From NCBI GenBank assembly GCA_902727895.1, contig CACVAP010000053.1, positions 1-64,000 of the forward strand: a DNA stretch of 64,000 nt. The letters are read 5' to 3'. Shown in pieces: positions 49,331-60,885 of this stretch (positions within the stretch are counted from its first letter, which is position 1; the number at the start of each line of letters is the position of its first letter). The stretch is from an uncultured Sulfurovum sp. GTDB taxonomy: Bacteria; Campylobacterota; Campylobacteria; Campylobacterales; Sulfurovaceae. Position numbers and translations under genes: made by a program. The notes under the pieces were generated by a model, which was given only the letters and a program-made list of their open reading frames with translations, was not told the origin of the DNA and ran no database searches.

Positions 49331-50977
49331 TTATTGTATTTTTACTCTATCATGTAATAGTTCATTTAAAATAGAATGATTTAACGAATAGTCAACGGCT
49401 AAATCAATCAGATGAACACCTTTTGAATTGACACAATGTTCTAAGGTCTTTTCAAAGTCTTCACAAGAATCAGGTCTGTATCCATTTGCACCATACGATT
49501 CTGCGTATTTTACAAAGTCAGGGTTTTCTAAATCTAGTCCATAGTTATCGAAGCCCATACCTTCTTGTTTCCACTTAATCATTCCATAAGAGTTATCGTT
49601 TAATATGATTACTGTAATATCGAGTCCTAGTCTTACTGATGTCTCTAATTCTTGAGAGTTCATCATGAATCCACCATCACCACATACGGTAACAACTTTT
49701 TTGTCAGGATGTACCATTTTAGCAGCCATAGCAGAAGGAAGTCCTGCACCCATTGTTGCCAAAGCGTTATCAAGTAAAAGCGTGTTCGACTCAGCACAAC
49801 GATAATTTCTTGCAAACCAAATCTTATAAACACCATTGTCCAGTGTAAGGATATCAGAAGCACCCAAAGTATTTCGAATACTTTTAACAGCTCTTTGAGG
49901 TAATATAGGGAAACGTGCATCTTCGAAATATTTAGAAAGTTTGTCTTTTACCAGACCAATTACTTCCATGTCTACTTTAAAGTCCCAGTGATCTTGTTTT
50001 GAAATAGCTGAAGTAATTGAAGACATATTTGTCGCAATATCACCAATAACATCCAGTTGTGGGAAATAAGTATCATCTACTTCTGAAGGTAAGAAGTTAA
50101 TGTGAATTACTTTTGTCGCATCTGGTTCATTACTCATAAAGAATGGTGGCTTTTCAATTACATCATGTCCAACATTAATAATTAAGTCGGCTTTATCAAT
50201 AGCATCATGAATAAAGTCATCCATAGAAAGTGCTGCCGTTGAAAGACAAAGTTTATGATTTTCATCAACCACACCTTTACCCATTTGTGTTGAGAAGAAA
50301 GGAATACCTGTTTCATTAACAAAGTCAGTTAGTACATGACCAATACGGTTTCTGTTTGCACCTGCTCCAATTAATAATAAAGGAGATTTCGCAGTCTCAA
50401 TCATTTTTACAGCTTCATTCACAAGTTGTTTACATGCCATAGGATAACGTACACTTTTCACTGGGTAAACATTATCTTCTACTTCTTCAGCAGCAATGTC
50501 TTCAGGAAGTTCAATATGCACAGCACCGGGACGTTCTGTTGTTGCTATTTTGAAAGCATCTCTTACCATACCTGGAATATTATTACCATTTACTACTTGT
50601 TTTGCATACTTAGTCATAGGTTTCATCATACCAACAATGTCAATAATCTGGAATCTACCTTGTTTTGATTTTTTAATAGGTTTTTGACCTGTAATCATCA
50701 TCATTGGCATTGCACCTAATTGTGCATAAGCTGCTGCTGTTGCGAAGTTAGTAGCACCGGGTCCAAGTGTCGAAATACAAACACCAACTTTACCTGTTAA
50801 ACGTCCATAAGTTGCTGCCATAAATCCTGCAGCTTGTTCGTGACGTGTTAAAATCAATTTTATGTCTGACTTTCTTAATGACTCTAAAAAGTCTAAATTC
50901 TCTTCTCCGGGGATACCAAAGATATATTCTACACCCTCATTTTCTAATACTTTTACCAATAAATCAGAAGCTTTCAT
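49331..50977 (-). CDS. Acetolactate synthase large subunit-like TPP-dependent enzyme
   Basis: GIPGEENLDFLESL, GPGATNFATAAAYAQLGAMPMMMITGQ, TPP motif GDGGFMMNSQELETSVRLGLDITVIILNDNSYG. Confidence 0.9.
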   Translation of the reverse strand: MKASDLLVKVLENEGVEYIFGIPGEENLDFLESLRKSDIKLILTRHEQAAGFMAATYGRLTGKVGVCISTLGPGATNFATAAAYAQLGAMPMMMITGQKPIKKSKQGRFQIIDIVGMMKPMTKYAKQVVNGNNIPGMVRDAFKIATTERPGAVHIELPEDIAAEEVEDNVYPVKSVRYPMACKQLVNEAVKMIETAKSPLLLIGAGANRNRIGHVLTDFVNETGIPFFSTQMGKGVVDENHKLCLSTAALSMDDFIHDAIDKADLIINVGHDVIEKPPFFMSNEPDATKVIHINFLPSEVDDTYFPQLDVIGDIATNMSSITSAISKQDHWDFKVDMEVIGLVKDKLSKYFEDARFPILPQRAVKSIRNTLGASDILTLDNGVYKIWFARNYRCAESNTLLLDNALATMGAGLPSAMAAKMVHPDKKVVTVCGDGGFMMNSQELETSVRLGLDITVIILNDNSYGMIKWKQEGMGFDNYGLDLENPDFVKYAESYGANGYRPDSCEDFEKTLEHCVNSKGVHLIDLAVDYSLNHSILNELLHDRVKIQ

Positions 50978-50986
50978 GTTTGTCCT

Positions 50987-52984
50987 TTATGTAATTTTTG
51001 CAATAGCCGTTAAGGCACTTATTTTATCTCGAATAACGTTTTGTCTTTTTCCTATATAGTCCATGTTGTCTTTGTATATCCGTCGATTTGTATCCTTTAA
51101 GTGATGTAGTTTTATCTGTATATCATGTTTTAATGATGCATCATGATTGGCGTCAAAGACTTCCTTGACAAGCATTGATATCTCATCTTTTTTAGGAAAA
51201 TAGATGGGAAACTTTGTGGGTTCTTTCTGATGTAAAAGTACCGAATTTTCTATCTTATTTTCTAAAGTGTTAAGGCTTGTTCTAAATGCTACAATCAGTT
51301 CGTATTTAAATTTGCTATTGTGTTTCTCAAATTGTAAGGATATGCTGTTTCTCGTTTTATAAAGTTCCTCCTTATATTGTTTCATAATGTTTTCATCAAT
51401 TTGCGCAGCGAAAAGTCGTAAATGTGAAAACTCCATTCCCGAGGCAATATCACGCTTCTTCTTAATCAACATATAACTCATCTGCCATTTTTTGACAGAA
51501 GAATATAGCTTTTTAAAAAGTTGTTTATTCCCACTTTCTATCTGAGACTCTATTAGTTTCATGTTGTCAACATGAACAAGAAGTCTGTGATTCAGTGGAC
51601 TCTCTTTTGCCAAGAGTTCTTTGTCTAACTTTTCTTTGTCTATGGTTGGATGTGAATAACTTTTTTTCTCATAAAGCCCCTTATGCATAAAGCCTTCCTT
51701 CTCAACATAGAGAGCTTGTTCTTTTTTCTGAATATGACCATAAAGTAGGTAAGAGAGATCCTCTATAATCTCATTGTAATCCTCTTCAATATTTGAAAGA
51801 TCTGAAGTACTTGTATCTACCAAATCTTTAAATGCTGTGTGAGATGCCTCTTCTGTATTTTCTAAAATCAAAAGAAGTTGATTGTAAACTTCTATGATTG
51901 ATTCATATTGTTCAATAAGTGCAGCAATCATATTTTGTAATGTGTATATAATTGCAAGCTTTTTCTTCTCTTTTGCAGAGGGAAGAATGTCTTCTTTAAT
52001 AAACTTAAGTACTTCATTAATATTAGAGGCTTTCAGTTTTTCATCTTCCAAACTGTAGTCTTTACTATTAACCTCTACAATATTTTTTTGATGTTCATTA
52101 AAAAGGTTTAGGTAATTGTCTTTATTTTCACCATTACGTCGAATAAATTGCTCTAATAACTCTAAGAAATTTTGTTTCTCTTTCTCTAGAAGTTTCTCTT
52201 TACGATGCGCTCTTCCTTCTAAGGCAAGTTTTGCTGATATAGGCGTTACTTGTGTAAAGTAGTGACTGAATTTTTCTTCAACATAAGCTTTTGTCTGGGC
52301 AATCTGTTCAGGGCTATATTTGTCTTTTTGATTGAGTAAACAAATGGTTTTCTCTTTAAAAGATTTCATATACTCTTCTAAAGTAATAGCCTCAGAATGT
52401 TTTCCAGCATTGTCAATCAGTGAAAGCCAAATAATTCCTCCTACGTGTTGTAGAACCCTATTGGTTGTTTCTGTATCACTTTGAGATTGAGAGTTTAGTC
52501 CAGGAGTATCAACCAAAGAGATACTTCTAAGCAAGTCAAGTGGCGCGTATAAAGTAAGATATTTTATGTCTTTAATTGTACTTTTTCTTTGGTCTAAATA
52601 ACTCTCCATCTCTGTAATGGGTAAAAAAACTGATTTACCTGACACATAAGTTACTTTCATTTCATAACGTTCACCAAAATTGATGTAGGTAACCTTTGAA
52701 GTAACAGGGGTAATACCCGTTGGCAAAATATCTTTTGAAAGTAGGGCATTTAGAAAAGTTGATTTTCCTGATGAAAATTGTCCTACAATGGCTATTTCAA
52801 TAGGGTACTCAACACGGCGTATCTGTTTATTTAATGCTGTTCTTAACTCTTGAGAGGGAAGAAACTTTTCATCTAACAAAGCATTAGCAACACGTTTAAC
52901 ATCACCTAGAAAACCTAACTCAAAATGTTGTTCTTCTTTTTGATTTTGTTTGAATTCATTAACGAATTTTTCTAAAACTTTCAT
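50987..52984 (-). CDS. Bacterial dynamin-like GTPase (DLP)
   Basis: GQFSSGKSTFLNALL, DTPGLNSQSQ, NQKDKYS; overlaps partner by 4 nt. Confidence 0.9.
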   Translation of the reverse strand: MKVLEKFVNEFKQNQKEEQHFELGFLGDVKRVANALLDEKFLPSQELRTALNKQIRRVEYPIEIAIVGQFSSGKSTFLNALLSKDILPTGITPVTSKVTYINFGERYEMKVTYVSGKSVFLPITEMESYLDQRKSTIKDIKYLTLYAPLDLLRSISLVDTPGLNSQSQSDTETTNRVLQHVGGIIWLSLIDNAGKHSEAITLEEYMKSFKEKTICLLNQKDKYSPEQIAQTKAYVEEKFSHYFTQVTPISAKLALEGRAHRKEKLLEKEKQNFLELLEQFIRRNGENKDNYLNLFNEHQKNIVEVNSKDYSLEDEKLKASNINEVLKFIKEDILPSAKEKKKLAIIYTLQNMIAALIEQYESIIEVYNQLLLILENTEEASHTAFKDLVDTSTSDLSNIEEDYNEIIEDLSYLLYGHIQKKEQALYVEKEGFMHKGLYEKKSYSHPTIDKEKLDKELLAKESPLNHRLLVHVDNMKLIESQIESGNKQLFKKLYSSVKKWQMSYMLIKKKRDIASGMEFSHLRLFAAQIDENIMKQYKEELYKTRNSISLQFEKHNSKFKYELIVAFRTSLNTLENKIENSVLLHQKEPTKFPIYFPKKDEISMLVKEVFDANHDASLKHDIQIKLHHLKDTNRRIYKDNMDYIGKRQNVIRDKISALTAIAKIT

Positions 52985-55236
52985 GCTTCTAGCCTCTGTA
53001 AAATAAGGCTTAATTTCTCTTTACGAGAAAGAAGTGAAGAGATGCTATCTTCTAAAGAGTCATCTCTATGCTCGAATTGTCTTATACTTTCTTCAAGCAT
53101 TTTTTCTTCATTTTTTTCTTCTTTTTCAATATGCTCAATGTGCGTATAAAAAAGTTGAAAGAATGCTTCAATACGTGCTAAAGATTTATCATGTGCTTTG
53201 GTCTTAATTTGTTCAACGTCCATTTTCTCTGAGATGGTTTCATTTAAATTCACATGTAAAAGGTCAAACTCTTTAGGTTTGTTTTTCGCAATGAGTTGAA
53301 GTACATCCTGCGTGACCTCTTCAGTTGAAAAAGTTAAAAATCCTTTATAAAAAGGTTCAGAGAAAAGCCTCTCAAATTCTGTTTTCAAAAAGTTTAATTG
53401 GCTATTTTTTAAAATTTCAAAACGTTTCTGACAACCTCCAATGAGTTGTTCACAACGTTTATGTAATTTATAACCACAATCCCTTGTAATCTCTAAAACA
53501 CCATCTTTAATGGTTGTGGCAATAATGATTTTGATACGATTTTCATCTGGTTTCTTTTTAGATTTTTGATAAGTGTATTGTACATCTGAAAAAATACGTT
53601 GTGTTAAAAGTACTTTTAAATCTATAAACTCTTCATCTAAGAAAACATCTAATCGTTCAACATAATCAGAGGTTGTTTTTTGTAGGTTTTTAATGTCATT
53701 TCTTAATGCGTTAATGGCACGTTGGCTTTTGGCTTGATGGCTTACTAAACTCTCTTCAAGCTCTTCTTTGTTTTGTGAAAAAAGAGAGAGTTGATAACTG
53801 TCTTTGGCTTGTTGCTCTTCTATGAAATAACGTAGCTTTTCTTTAGATTTGTGTAAAACTAATTCTGCTTTCAAGGCATCTTTACCATAAAGTAATTGTT
53901 CTAAATGCGCTTCAATTGCTAAAATACCTGTTGCTTTAATTTGCTCTTTTTGTACGTCTTTTTGAGTTCGGTACGCCAAGGCTGCTTTTGCTGAAACAGG
54001 AAGAAAATGGATATTCTGAAGTATAAAAGAAAGATGTGATGACTTTCCTAAGGCTTCAAGCTGTGACGAAATAGAAGATTTAGTATAAGCAATAACTTCT
54101 TCCATTTCTGTTGTAGTGACGGTATCTGCATGACTCAAAACTATTAGAAGATGAGATATTTTTTGATACAAAAGTGCATCAATAATAAATTCTACATCTT
54201 TTTGTGTGGCACTTTGATTGACATTCATTAAATGAATCATGGCATCACACTGACTTAAGTACTCTTTACTTATTTCTTCTCTAAGAATCACAGGGTCATC
54301 TAAACCAGGGGTATCAACTATCTCTACACCTGCCGATAAAAAAGGAGCTTCTTGATAAAGTTCAACGGCTTTAACAAGCTTATAATGATTGTCTTTAGAA
54401 GCTGTTGCAGAAGTAAATTCACGCATCTTTTCAATGCTAATATTTTGTTGATAAGATTCTTTATGAATATACTGCTCAACTAAAGAAGTGTTTTCCATTC
54501 TGTTCGTTGTGGTAGCAGAAATCTTTTCCCATTCTTTTTCATTCCAGTAAGAAACATGTGCTGAGGGTTTACCCTCTTTAATGATGGTAAGGTTTGCTGT
54601 TTCTGGCACCATGGAATTACCTAAAATTTCTTTACCAAGTAGAGAATTAATAAGAGTAGATTTTCCTGCATTGATAACCCCTGTTATCCCCACAGAAAAG
54701 CGTTGAGATAAAAGGTAATCTTCAATTTCTAGCAATGATGTTTTATCATTGTTAGATACAAATAGTGTAGAGAGTTCTTTAATGGTCTCTTGAAAGGCTA
54801 TTTTACTGTCTAAAAATGAGTTCTCTTCAACTTTACTTTCTATTTTTCTAGTTGGTTTCCGTGCTTTATGAAATAGAGAAAGAAGTTTTTGATAATTAAC
54901 TTTACTAATAATCTCTTCTTCTCGTAAATATTCTATGTCTTCAAGTACCTGTTTATAATCATAACTAGAGTCTTCACTGGCAAGAAGGGCTAAAATACTG
55001 TTTTTTAAAGGGAGGAGGTCTGAAATATTTGAAACAGGAGGGTGTTCCATTTTTTCTAGAAGCTCTTGAAAACTATTCATATCAATCATTTTTGAAATGT
55101 AATTTTTACTAATTGAAAGAACAAGAGAATAGATACTATATTCGTCTTGATTTAACTCTTTGAATTTTGCAAAAGTTATATCCTGACTGTTTCTAGAATG
55201 AAACAGCAGAAAATAGTTTTTAGAGACCTCTGTCAT
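52981..55236 (-). CDS. Bacterial dynamin-like GTPase (DLP), paired
   Basis: GVINAGKSTLINSLLGKEILG, DTPGLDDPV. Confidence 0.9.
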   Translation of the reverse strand: MTEVSKNYFLLFHSRNSQDITFAKFKELNQDEYSIYSLVLSISKNYISKMIDMNSFQELLEKMEHPPVSNISDLLPLKNSILALLASEDSSYDYKQVLEDIEYLREEEIISKVNYQKLLSLFHKARKPTRKIESKVEENSFLDSKIAFQETIKELSTLFVSNNDKTSLLEIEDYLLSQRFSVGITGVINAGKSTLINSLLGKEILGNSMVPETANLTIIKEGKPSAHVSYWNEKEWEKISATTTNRMENTSLVEQYIHKESYQQNISIEKMREFTSATASKDNHYKLVKAVELYQEAPFLSAGVEIVDTPGLDDPVILREEISKEYLSQCDAMIHLMNVNQSATQKDVEFIIDALLYQKISHLLIVLSHADTVTTTEMEEVIAYTKSSISSQLEALGKSSHLSFILQNIHFLPVSAKAALAYRTQKDVQKEQIKATGILAIEAHLEQLLYGKDALKAELVLHKSKEKLRYFIEEQQAKDSYQLSLFSQNKEELEESLVSHQAKSQRAINALRNDIKNLQKTTSDYVERLDVFLDEEFIDLKVLLTQRIFSDVQYTYQKSKKKPDENRIKIIIATTIKDGVLEITRDCGYKLHKRCEQLIGGCQKRFEILKNSQLNFLKTEFERLFSEPFYKGFLTFSTEEVTQDVLQLIAKNKPKEFDLLHVNLNETISEKMDVEQIKTKAHDKSLARIEAFFQLFYTHIEHIEKEEKNEEKMLEESIRQFEHRDDSLEDSISSLLSRKEKLSLILQRLEA

Positions 55237-55242
55237 AACGAT

Positions 55243-55971
55243 TTATTTTACCGAGACCATTTTTCGTCTCATGTAAGCAATTTTATTTTGTAACGGTAAG
55301 TTTTTTGGACAGTGATCTTCACAACCAAGTAAAGACATACATCCAAATACACCATCATCATCACCAATAAGCTCATAAAAGTCTTCATCCGTTCGTTGAT
55401 CATGTGGATCCATTTGAAATCTTGCTACTCTATTTAAACCAACAGCTCCTACAAAGTTAGGACGCATGAGTTTTGTCGCACATGAAGCAAGACAAAGCCC
55501 ACACTCAATACATCTATCAAGTTCAAAAACTTCTTCTGCAACTTTAGGTTCAACTTTTGCTTCAACTTTTGAGATATCAGTCTCTTCATTGGTAACAATC
55601 CATGACTCTACACGTTTTGACATCTCATCCATCCATTTACCTGTGTTAACCGATAAATCTTTAATAAGTTCAAATGCTGGCATAGGAAGTAGGGTAATTA
55701 CACCCTCTGGATAAGTACTGGTAAGTGTTCTACAAGCAAGTACTGGTTTTCCATTAACAACCATTCCACAAGACCCACAGATACCTGCACGACAAACAAA
55801 ATCGTAAGAGAGATCTGCATCTTGGTTTGAACGGATGCTGTTAAGTGCAATAAAAAGTGTCATCCCAGGAGTTTCTTCCAGTTTGTAGTCTACAAATCTT
55901 GGTTCAACAGTTTTATCTTGAGGGTCATACTTTAAGATGGATATTGTTATTTCTCTGTTTGCCTGACTCAT
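55243..55971 (-). CDS. frdB: Fumarate reductase/succinate dehydrogenase iron-sulfur subunit
   Basis: [44 protein letters not shown]. Confidence 0.94.
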   Translation of the reverse strand: MSQANREITISILKYDPQDKTVEPRFVDYKLEETPGMTLFIALNSIRSNQDADLSYDFVCRAGICGSCGMVVNGKPVLACRTLTSTYPEGVITLLPMPAFELIKDLSVNTGKWMDEMSKRVESWIVTNEETDISKVEAKVEPKVAEEVFELDRCIECGLCLASCATKLMRPNFVGAVGLNRVARFQMDPHDQRTDEDFYELIGDDDGVFGCMSLLGCEDHCPKNLPLQNKIAYMRRKMVSVK

Positions 55972-55973
55972 AA

Positions 55974-57956
55974 TTAATCACCTACTCTTTCATTTTTCTG
56001 TTTGTAGTTCATTGGTAAGTCAAAGTCCATGAGTGCCTCTTGGATTTCATGTCTGTCTTTACCTGCTGCTTGCATTTCTTTTGTTAAGTTGTCAACTTCT
56101 GCTTGACGTACACTCGCATCTTCATGCTCAATGGTCATACCTTTTGCTCCATATCCTCTAAAGGCTGGAGGCATTTCCATGGTCTTAATGTCTATGTCTT
56201 CATAAGTAATGGTTGGTTCTAAATCTTCATCACTTTTCCATGAAGTAAGGGTACGTTTTAACCAGTTTTCATCATCTCTTTTAAGGAAATCTTCACGATA
56301 GTGAGCTCCTCTTGATTCTGTTCTTTCTCTTGCACCTTTAGCCACACAAAGTGCTAGTTTTAACATTTTAGGAACACGGTATGCTTCTTCAAGTTCAGGG
56401 TTGTTATGCATTTTAGTAGAAGCAATTTTGAGCTTTTTACTTCTTTCAAGAAGCTCTTTTAATTCCTCTACGGCATCTGCTAGATTTTTTCCATCTCTGA
56501 AAATACCTACTTTGTCATCCATGATTTCTTGCATACGTTCTTTAATCTTAAAGACATTTTCTGTACCTTGTCCTTTTACCAGACCTTCAAGATATGTTTG
56601 TTGCTCTTCAAGCTTTTTACTAATAGTAGCTGTTGAGATTTCAACATCATTGTTTGCACAGAAGTCGGCAAAATAGTTACCAATAATCATTCCAGCAACA
56701 ACGGTTTCTGAAACGGAGTTTCCACCTAGACGGTTGAACCCATGTAAATCCCAACATGCTGATTCTCCACAAGAGAATAAACCTGCCATGTTTTGTGATT
56801 CACCTGTTGGGTTAATTCTTATTCCACCCATTGAGTAGTGTTGCATTGGACGTACTGGCATCCAACCTTTTTCACCTTCAACAGCAGGATCAATTCCGTT
56901 AAATACTTGGCTAATCTCTTGTACATCACGAAGGTTTTTCTCAATATGCTCACGACCTAAAATAGAAATGTCTAACCATAAGTGGTCACCATATGGAGAA
57001 GGTACTCCTTTACCATTTCTAATGTGTTCCATCATTCTACGTGAAACAACATCTCTTGATGCTAACTCTTTTTTCTCTGGCTCATAGTCTGGCATAAAAC
57101 GGTGTCCATCAACATCACGTAAAAGACCACCATCACCACGACAACCCTCAGTTAAAAGGATTCCAGAAGGAACAATAGGAGTAGGGTGAAACTGTACAGC
57201 TTCCATATTTCCTAAAGTTGCAACACCAGTTTCTAAGGCTAAGGCTGCTCCAATTCCTTCACAGATTACTGCATTGGTAGTAGACTTATAAAGTCTTCCA
57301 TAACCACCCGTTGCAATACAAGTTCCTTTTGAAACATAAGCTTCAAGTTCTCCTGTAATTAAATCTCTTACAATCGCTCCATAACAACGGTTGTTTTCGT
57401 GAATAAGTGAAATCGCTTCTTTTCTATCACGAACATCTACATCATGTTTTAACGCTTCGTTTGCCACAGAGAAAAGCATGGTGTGACCTGTTGCATCAGC
57501 TGTGTAACATGTTCTCCATTTTTTAGTTCCACCAAAGTCACGAGACATAATCAGTCCATGACGGTCTTGATCTTCTGTAATCGTTGTTTGTTTCGCATTA
57601 ATAATAGCTGTTCTTGCACCTTCTTGAACACGCGTCCAAGGGACACCCCAAGCAGCTAATTCTCTAATTGCTTTTGGTGCAGTATGTACGAACATTCTTG
57701 CTACTTTTTGATCACAACCCCAGTCAGAACCTTTAACAGTATCTGCAAAGTGTAAATCTTCATTATCACCCTCAGACATCTTTGAGTTTCCTAAAGAAGC
57801 TTGCATTCCCCCTTGTGCTGCTGCACTATGAGAACGTTTTACAGGTACTAACGAAAGTACGATGGTATTTAAACCTTTTTTTTGTGCTGCCACACTCGCA
57901 CGTAAACCTGCTAAACCACCACCAATAACCAATGCATCACAATAATGTACTTTCAT
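55974..57956 (-). CDS. frdA: Fumarate reductase/succinate dehydrogenase flavoprotein subunit
   Basis: [52 protein letters not shown]. Confidence 0.95.
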   Translation of the reverse strand: MKVHYCDALVIGGGLAGLRASVAAQKKGLNTIVLSLVPVKRSHSAAAQGGMQASLGNSKMSEGDNEDLHFADTVKGSDWGCDQKVARMFVHTAPKAIRELAAWGVPWTRVQEGARTAIINAKQTTITEDQDRHGLIMSRDFGGTKKWRTCYTADATGHTMLFSVANEALKHDVDVRDRKEAISLIHENNRCYGAIVRDLITGELEAYVSKGTCIATGGYGRLYKSTTNAVICEGIGAALALETGVATLGNMEAVQFHPTPIVPSGILLTEGCRGDGGLLRDVDGHRFMPDYEPEKKELASRDVVSRRMMEHIRNGKGVPSPYGDHLWLDISILGREHIEKNLRDVQEISQVFNGIDPAVEGEKGWMPVRPMQHYSMGGIRINPTGESQNMAGLFSCGESACWDLHGFNRLGGNSVSETVVAGMIIGNYFADFCANNDVEISTATISKKLEEQQTYLEGLVKGQGTENVFKIKERMQEIMDDKVGIFRDGKNLADAVEELKELLERSKKLKIASTKMHNNPELEEAYRVPKMLKLALCVAKGARERTESRGAHYREDFLKRDDENWLKRTLTSWKSDEDLEPTITYEDIDIKTMEMPPAFRGYGAKGMTIEHEDASVRQAEVDNLTKEMQAAGKDRHEIQEALMDFDLPMNYKQKNERVGD

Positions 57957-58726
57957 TATGCCACCTCCACTTTATCTATTTGGTACACCATGGCAGTGCT
58001 TGGCACATAGCGTTCTCCGACATTATGTCTATGGTCGTATCCAATTTTCATGTAAGCACCCAGTGTTGTGAATCCTAAAATCAAGAAGAACCATGTCAAA
58101 TAATTTTTTACTTTTTTCAATGTTTTTCTTGTTTTTCTTGGATCTTCACCATCAAACCATCCCCACTTCACACATAATCTGTAAAGACCAATGGTTCCAT
58201 GAAATTCAACAGCCAATAAAAGTAAAATAAATAGAGGCCACATCCATCCAGACCAAATTCTGTCTGCACTTGCGTATGGTCCAATCTGATCAGGGTTGGT
58301 CATAATGATGTAAATATGAATCGACCCTAAGAAGAACATCGCAAACCCTGTAAAGGCTTGAATAAACCAAAGTTTTGTATCTTCATGATTTAAAGTACTA
58401 GATGTTTCTTTGATAACTTTGTATTGTTTATAGTTAGCTGGTAGCTTACGCATACCCAAGAAAGCATGTACTATAAATACAACAAAAATAAAGAAAGCGA
58501 AACCCGAAACTAAAATAGGGGCACCACCTTCAAATAAAAAGCTTCCTTCAAAAAATTTAGTGACTGAATACATAAAGTCTTTACTGACCAAAATAGAGGA
58601 GACCATAAGCATATGCCCCCACATGAAAAGACCCAGTATTAGTCCTGAACCACTTTGAAAGTAATCCAATCTCGCTGGCATCCGACTTTTTTTCATACCC
58701 ATGTTGCTGCTCTTTGTAGTATTCAT
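57956..58726 (-). CDS. frdC: Fumarate reductase cytochrome b subunit
   Basis: di-heme cytochrome b FrdC family; operon with frdAB. Confidence 0.92.
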   Translation of the reverse strand: MNTTKSSNMGMKKSRMPARLDYFQSGSGLILGLFMWGHMLMVSSILVSKDFMYSVTKFFEGSFLFEGGAPILVSGFAFFIFVVFIVHAFLGMRKLPANYKQYKVIKETSSTLNHEDTKLWFIQAFTGFAMFFLGSIHIYIIMTNPDQIGPYASADRIWSGWMWPLFILLLLAVEFHGTIGLYRLCVKWGWFDGEDPRKTRKTLKKVKNYLTWFFLILGFTTLGAYMKIGYDHRHNVGERYVPSTAMVYQIDKVEVA

Positions 58727-58935
58727 AATCTTCCTCGTACAGTAATTTTATATTTATTATCTTACCCCTAAATAATCGTACAATAGTCGCAATTTTATAA
58801 ATATTTAGCGATTCTTTTGTTGTAATATATTTTATTTAAATAATGTACAGCTATAAATTAAGATTTATTTAATCTTTTTAATTCTCTTTTTCTCTATTTT
58901 TAATAAACAGTGACCCTTATATGGGCTATATGAAA

Positions 58936-58972
58936 TTTGAATAAATGTATAATAAATTTTAATTTATTCAAA
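58936..58972. promoter_or_regulatory. Inverted-repeat operator embracing a -10 box upstream of a two-component system
   Basis: TTTGAATAAA-N17-TTTATTCAAA; TATAAT at 58948-58953 inside spacer. Confidence 0.55.
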
Positions 58973-58989
58973 TAAATAAGGTTAATAAC

Positions 58990-60054
58990 ATGGAAAAAGA
59001 AGTTTTTCTTGAAGACCAGCAATCTATCATCTTTAAAGAGGCATTAGATCATTCTCCAGAAGGAGCATATTGGTTTAATGAAGATGGGAAATTTGTTTAT
59101 GTAAATAAAGCCATTTGTACCATGAGTGGCTACACTCCTGAAGAATTTGAAAACATGTATCTTTCAGACCTTGACACAAGTATTCCTAAAGTAGAACTTC
59201 CATATTTAATGAATAAAATTTTCACTACTGATGATTGGTCTGCTGAAACAATCTATCAAAGAAAAAATGGAACGAGTTATCCCATTGAAGTACTTGGAAA
59301 TGGTTTTATTTATAATGGCAAAAAAGTTATTTGTGCTTTTGCCAGAGATATCACTCAGCGAACAATATTTAGAGAAAAATATTTAGATACTACCAGAGAA
59401 TTAAAAAAATCACTTAAAGAAAAAGAAGTACTTATTAAAGAGATACATCATCGTGTTAAGAATAACATGCAGATTATTTCTGCATTACTTGACATGCAAA
59501 GTAGAAGAAGTGATGATACTGTACTTAAAAATGCATTGCAAGAGAGTAGAAGCCGTATTCATACCATGGCTTTGGTACATGAACTACTTTATCTTGGAGA
59601 TAACCTTGCTTACATAGACCTTCCTACCTATATTAATAAACTGGTGTATGATATTAAGGAGTCTTGTACTTCAAATAGCAATCCAGTTAATTTTAAAATT
59701 GATATTGAACCCGTTTCTTTCTCTTCTAATAAGTGTATTCAGGTTGGAATGATTATTCATGAACTCGCCGTAAATGCATTTAAATATGCCTTTACGAGTA
59801 AAGATAATAATATTTTTCTAATGAAGCTTTCAGTTGTGGAAGAAGAGTATTGTGACTTTATAGAGCTTTATATTAAAGATAATGGAGATGGCTTTAGCCC
59901 TGTTAAAAAGCCCATGGAAAATAACTCTATAGGGATGACCTTGGTACATTCTATTGTAGAGGATCAATTAGATGGTTCAATTACTTATAGTACAGGTGCT
60001 GATGGCGTAGAATACAAAATAATTTTCCCGTATTTGGAGAGTATACATGACTAA
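58990..60054 (+). CDS. PAS-domain sensor histidine kinase (HisKA_2 type)
   Basis: PAS (GAYWFNEDGKFVYVNKAICTMSGYTPEEF), EIHHRVKNNMQIISALLDMQSRR, HATPase. Confidence 0.93.
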   Translation: MEKEVFLEDQQSIIFKEALDHSPEGAYWFNEDGKFVYVNKAICTMSGYTPEEFENMYLSDLDTSIPKVELPYLMNKIFTTDDWSAETIYQRKNGTSYPIEVLGNGFIYNGKKVICAFARDITQRTIFREKYLDTTRELKKSLKEKEVLIKEIHHRVKNNMQIISALLDMQSRRSDDTVLKNALQESRSRIHTMALVHELLYLGDNLAYIDLPTYINKLVYDIKESCTSNSNPVNFKIDIEPVSFSSNKCIQVGMIIHELAVNAFKYAFTSKDNNIFLMKLSVVEEEYCDFIELYIKDNGDGFSPVKKPMENNSIGMTLVHSIVEDQLDGSITYSTGADGVEYKIIFPYLESIHD

Positions 60055-60826
60055 GAAAAAGATACTAATTATTGAAGATGAATCAGTTATTGCACTAAAT
60101 TTAAAAGAAGTACTTATTGATTTAGGATACGAACCCTGTGGAATTGCACCAAGTAGATACAAGACTTTAGCACTTTTAGAAAAAGGAATTAAACCTGATT
60201 TAATACTGATGGATATTTATCTTAAAGGTACAGTGACGGGTATAGAATTGGCGAAAGAGTTAAAAAATATTATTCCTGATATACCGGTTATATTTTTGAC
60301 AGCAAATTCAGAAATCTCTACGATTAAACAAGCAACTTCTTGTTATGCCTATGGGTATTTAATTAAACCTGTCAAAGAGAGAGAACTTCAGGCTAACATT
60401 GAGTTAGCACTTCAAAAATCTAGCTTAGATGTTAAAACAAAAGAAGAGCTCAAGAGTATGGAAAATGTAGCAAAAATATTGGAACATACCTTAGAGGAAA
60501 GTGGTAATGAAAAGTCGACACTTATTACGTTGAAGTACGGATATGTATTTTGTATAGAGACAAAAATACTCTATTTAAAAGAAGAGATGGTGAATCTTAC
60601 CGTTAAAGAAAGAGACCTTGTGGCACTTCTTTGCCAACAAAAAGGTAGCTATGTATCACGTGAACAAATAGAACATAGTATCTGGGTGAATGAACCAGCT
60701 GGAGAAGCTGCCTTTAGATCACTAATGTTTCGTGTTAGAAATAAGCTTCATAAAGATTTGATTGTTAACAGAAATAATATTGGGTATAAAATAGCGAGGA
60801 ACCCTAGCTCTTCGAGAGATAGTTAA
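60047..60826 (+). CDS. Response regulator with receiver and winged-helix (Trans_reg_C) domains
   Basis: ILIIEDESVIALNLKEVL...LILMDIYLKG...KPVKEREL; LTVKERDLVALLCQQKGSYVSREQIEHSIW. Confidence 0.93.
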   Translation: MTKKKILIIEDESVIALNLKEVLIDLGYEPCGIAPSRYKTLALLEKGIKPDLILMDIYLKGTVTGIELAKELKNIIPDIPVIFLTANSEISTIKQATSCYAYGYLIKPVKERELQANIELALQKSSLDVKTKEELKSMENVAKILEHTLEESGNEKSTLITLKYGYVFCIETKILYLKEEMVNLTVKERDLVALLCQQKGSYVSREQIEHSIWVNEPAGEAAFRSLMFRVRNKLHKDLIVNRNNIGYKIARNPSSSRDS

Positions 60827-60835
60827 GAAGAAAGC

Positions 60836-60873
60836 GTAGATAAGAAGGTTACGCTATGTTCCTTCTTATCTAC
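60836..60873. terminator. Bidirectional terminator
   Basis: GTAGATAAGAAGG-N12-CCTTCTTATCTAC perfect 13-bp stem. Confidence 0.75.
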
Positions 60874-60885
60874 CATAAACAATTT

